A stretch of DNA of 6,038 nucleotides, taken from positions 1 to 6,038 of the forward strand of contig JACMLA010000453.1 in the NCBI GenBank assembly GCA_014379815.1, in the 5' to 3' direction. Below are positions 5,915 through 6,038 of the stretch, piece by piece. Under the pieces are notes generated by a model that was not told where the DNA came from, made no database searches, and saw only the letters and a program-made list of their open reading frames with translations. This DNA comes from Bryobacteraceae bacterium (GTDB lineage Bacteria; Acidobacteriota; Terriglobia; Bryobacterales; Bryobacteraceae). The stretch's first letter is position 1, and every line of letters begins with the position of its first letter. The position numbers and the translations under genes are program-made.

Positions 5915-6037
5915 CTACAGGAGGCTCAGAGGATCGACATCTACGACGAGCGCTGTAGGACTCCACTTGTGCTCCAGCGCGTAACGGCGCAGCAGATTCA
6001 AAGTGTTATTCAGGACTTTCCGGCTCGAAGCCTTAAT
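5915..6037 (-). CDS. priA: Primosomal replication-restart helicase PriA, C-terminal tail (5' partial)
   Basis: The last 40 codons of a leftward gene enter from the right edge and end at TAG (5915-5917). The tail reads IKASSRKVLNNTLNLLRRYA and closes with WSPTALVVDVDPLSLL. A basic segment, a helix and a terminal D-V-D-P-x-S-L sequence are what I know as the end of PriA, the 3'-5' DNA helicase that restarts stalled replication forks. Only the extreme C-terminus is present, so the helicase motifs and zinc-binding cysteines cannot be checked. It is read in a different frame from the GNAT extension over the same bases, and its stop lies 11 bases before the GNAT ATG, making it the likely first visible gene of this operon. 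Identification rests on a short tail and is good but not certain. Confidence 0.75.
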   Translation of the reverse strand: MKASSRKVLNNTLNLLRRYALEHKWSPTALVVDVDPLSLL

Positions 6038-6038
6038 C

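Noticed and set aside
5904..5966. GTG start at 5966 for the acetyltransferase
   Set aside because: It would overlap the PriA tail by 52 bases, and the added residues are Arg/Ser-rich like out-of-frame translation; the ATG at 5903 fits the spacing.

Overview
The window looks like chromosomal DNA from a GC-rich Gram-negative bacterium, most likely an Acidobacteriota (Terriglobia/Koribacter-like) genome. This is inferred from family resemblance: a heptosyltransferase implies an LPS outer membrane, and the sugar isomerase, the DUF3108-like secreted protein and the secreted protein of unknown function all have sequence styles I associate with acidobacterial proteomes. No insertion sequence, phage gene, CRISPR array, tRNA or rRNA is visible. 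Coding density is very high, and the only sizeable gene-free gap is about 117 bases (2136-2252).

Left part (1-1252, + strand): the 3' two thirds of a GT9 heptosyltransferase, followed with a 4-base GTGA overlap by a small membrane methyltransferase of the isoprenylcysteine carboxyl methyltransferase type. The two look translationally coupled. Facing them on the - strand (1230-2135) is an Ada-type alkylation-repair protein whose 3' end overlaps the methyltransferase by 23 bases. This Ada keeps both methyl-acceptor cysteines but lacks the second helix-turn-helix of its AraC-like middle domain.

Middle (2253-3212, + strand): a free-standing sugar phosphate isomerase/epimerase TIM barrel, divergent from ada and convergent with the next block, with a good ribosome binding site.

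Right part (3219-6037, - strand): a four-gene run that reads leftwards like an operon. It holds the last 40 codons of primosomal helicase PriA (5' end outside the window), a GNAT acetyltransferase with a long N-terminal extension, a secreted DUF3108-family protein begun by TTG inside the GNAT stop (TTGA overlap), and a secreted protein of unknown function. The PriA tail explains the right edge and moves the GNAT start to the ATG at 5903.

Nothing here amounts to a clearly new system. The best leads are the internally shortened Ada, the secreted DUF3108/unknown pair behind priA, and the undefined N-terminal half of the GNAT protein.
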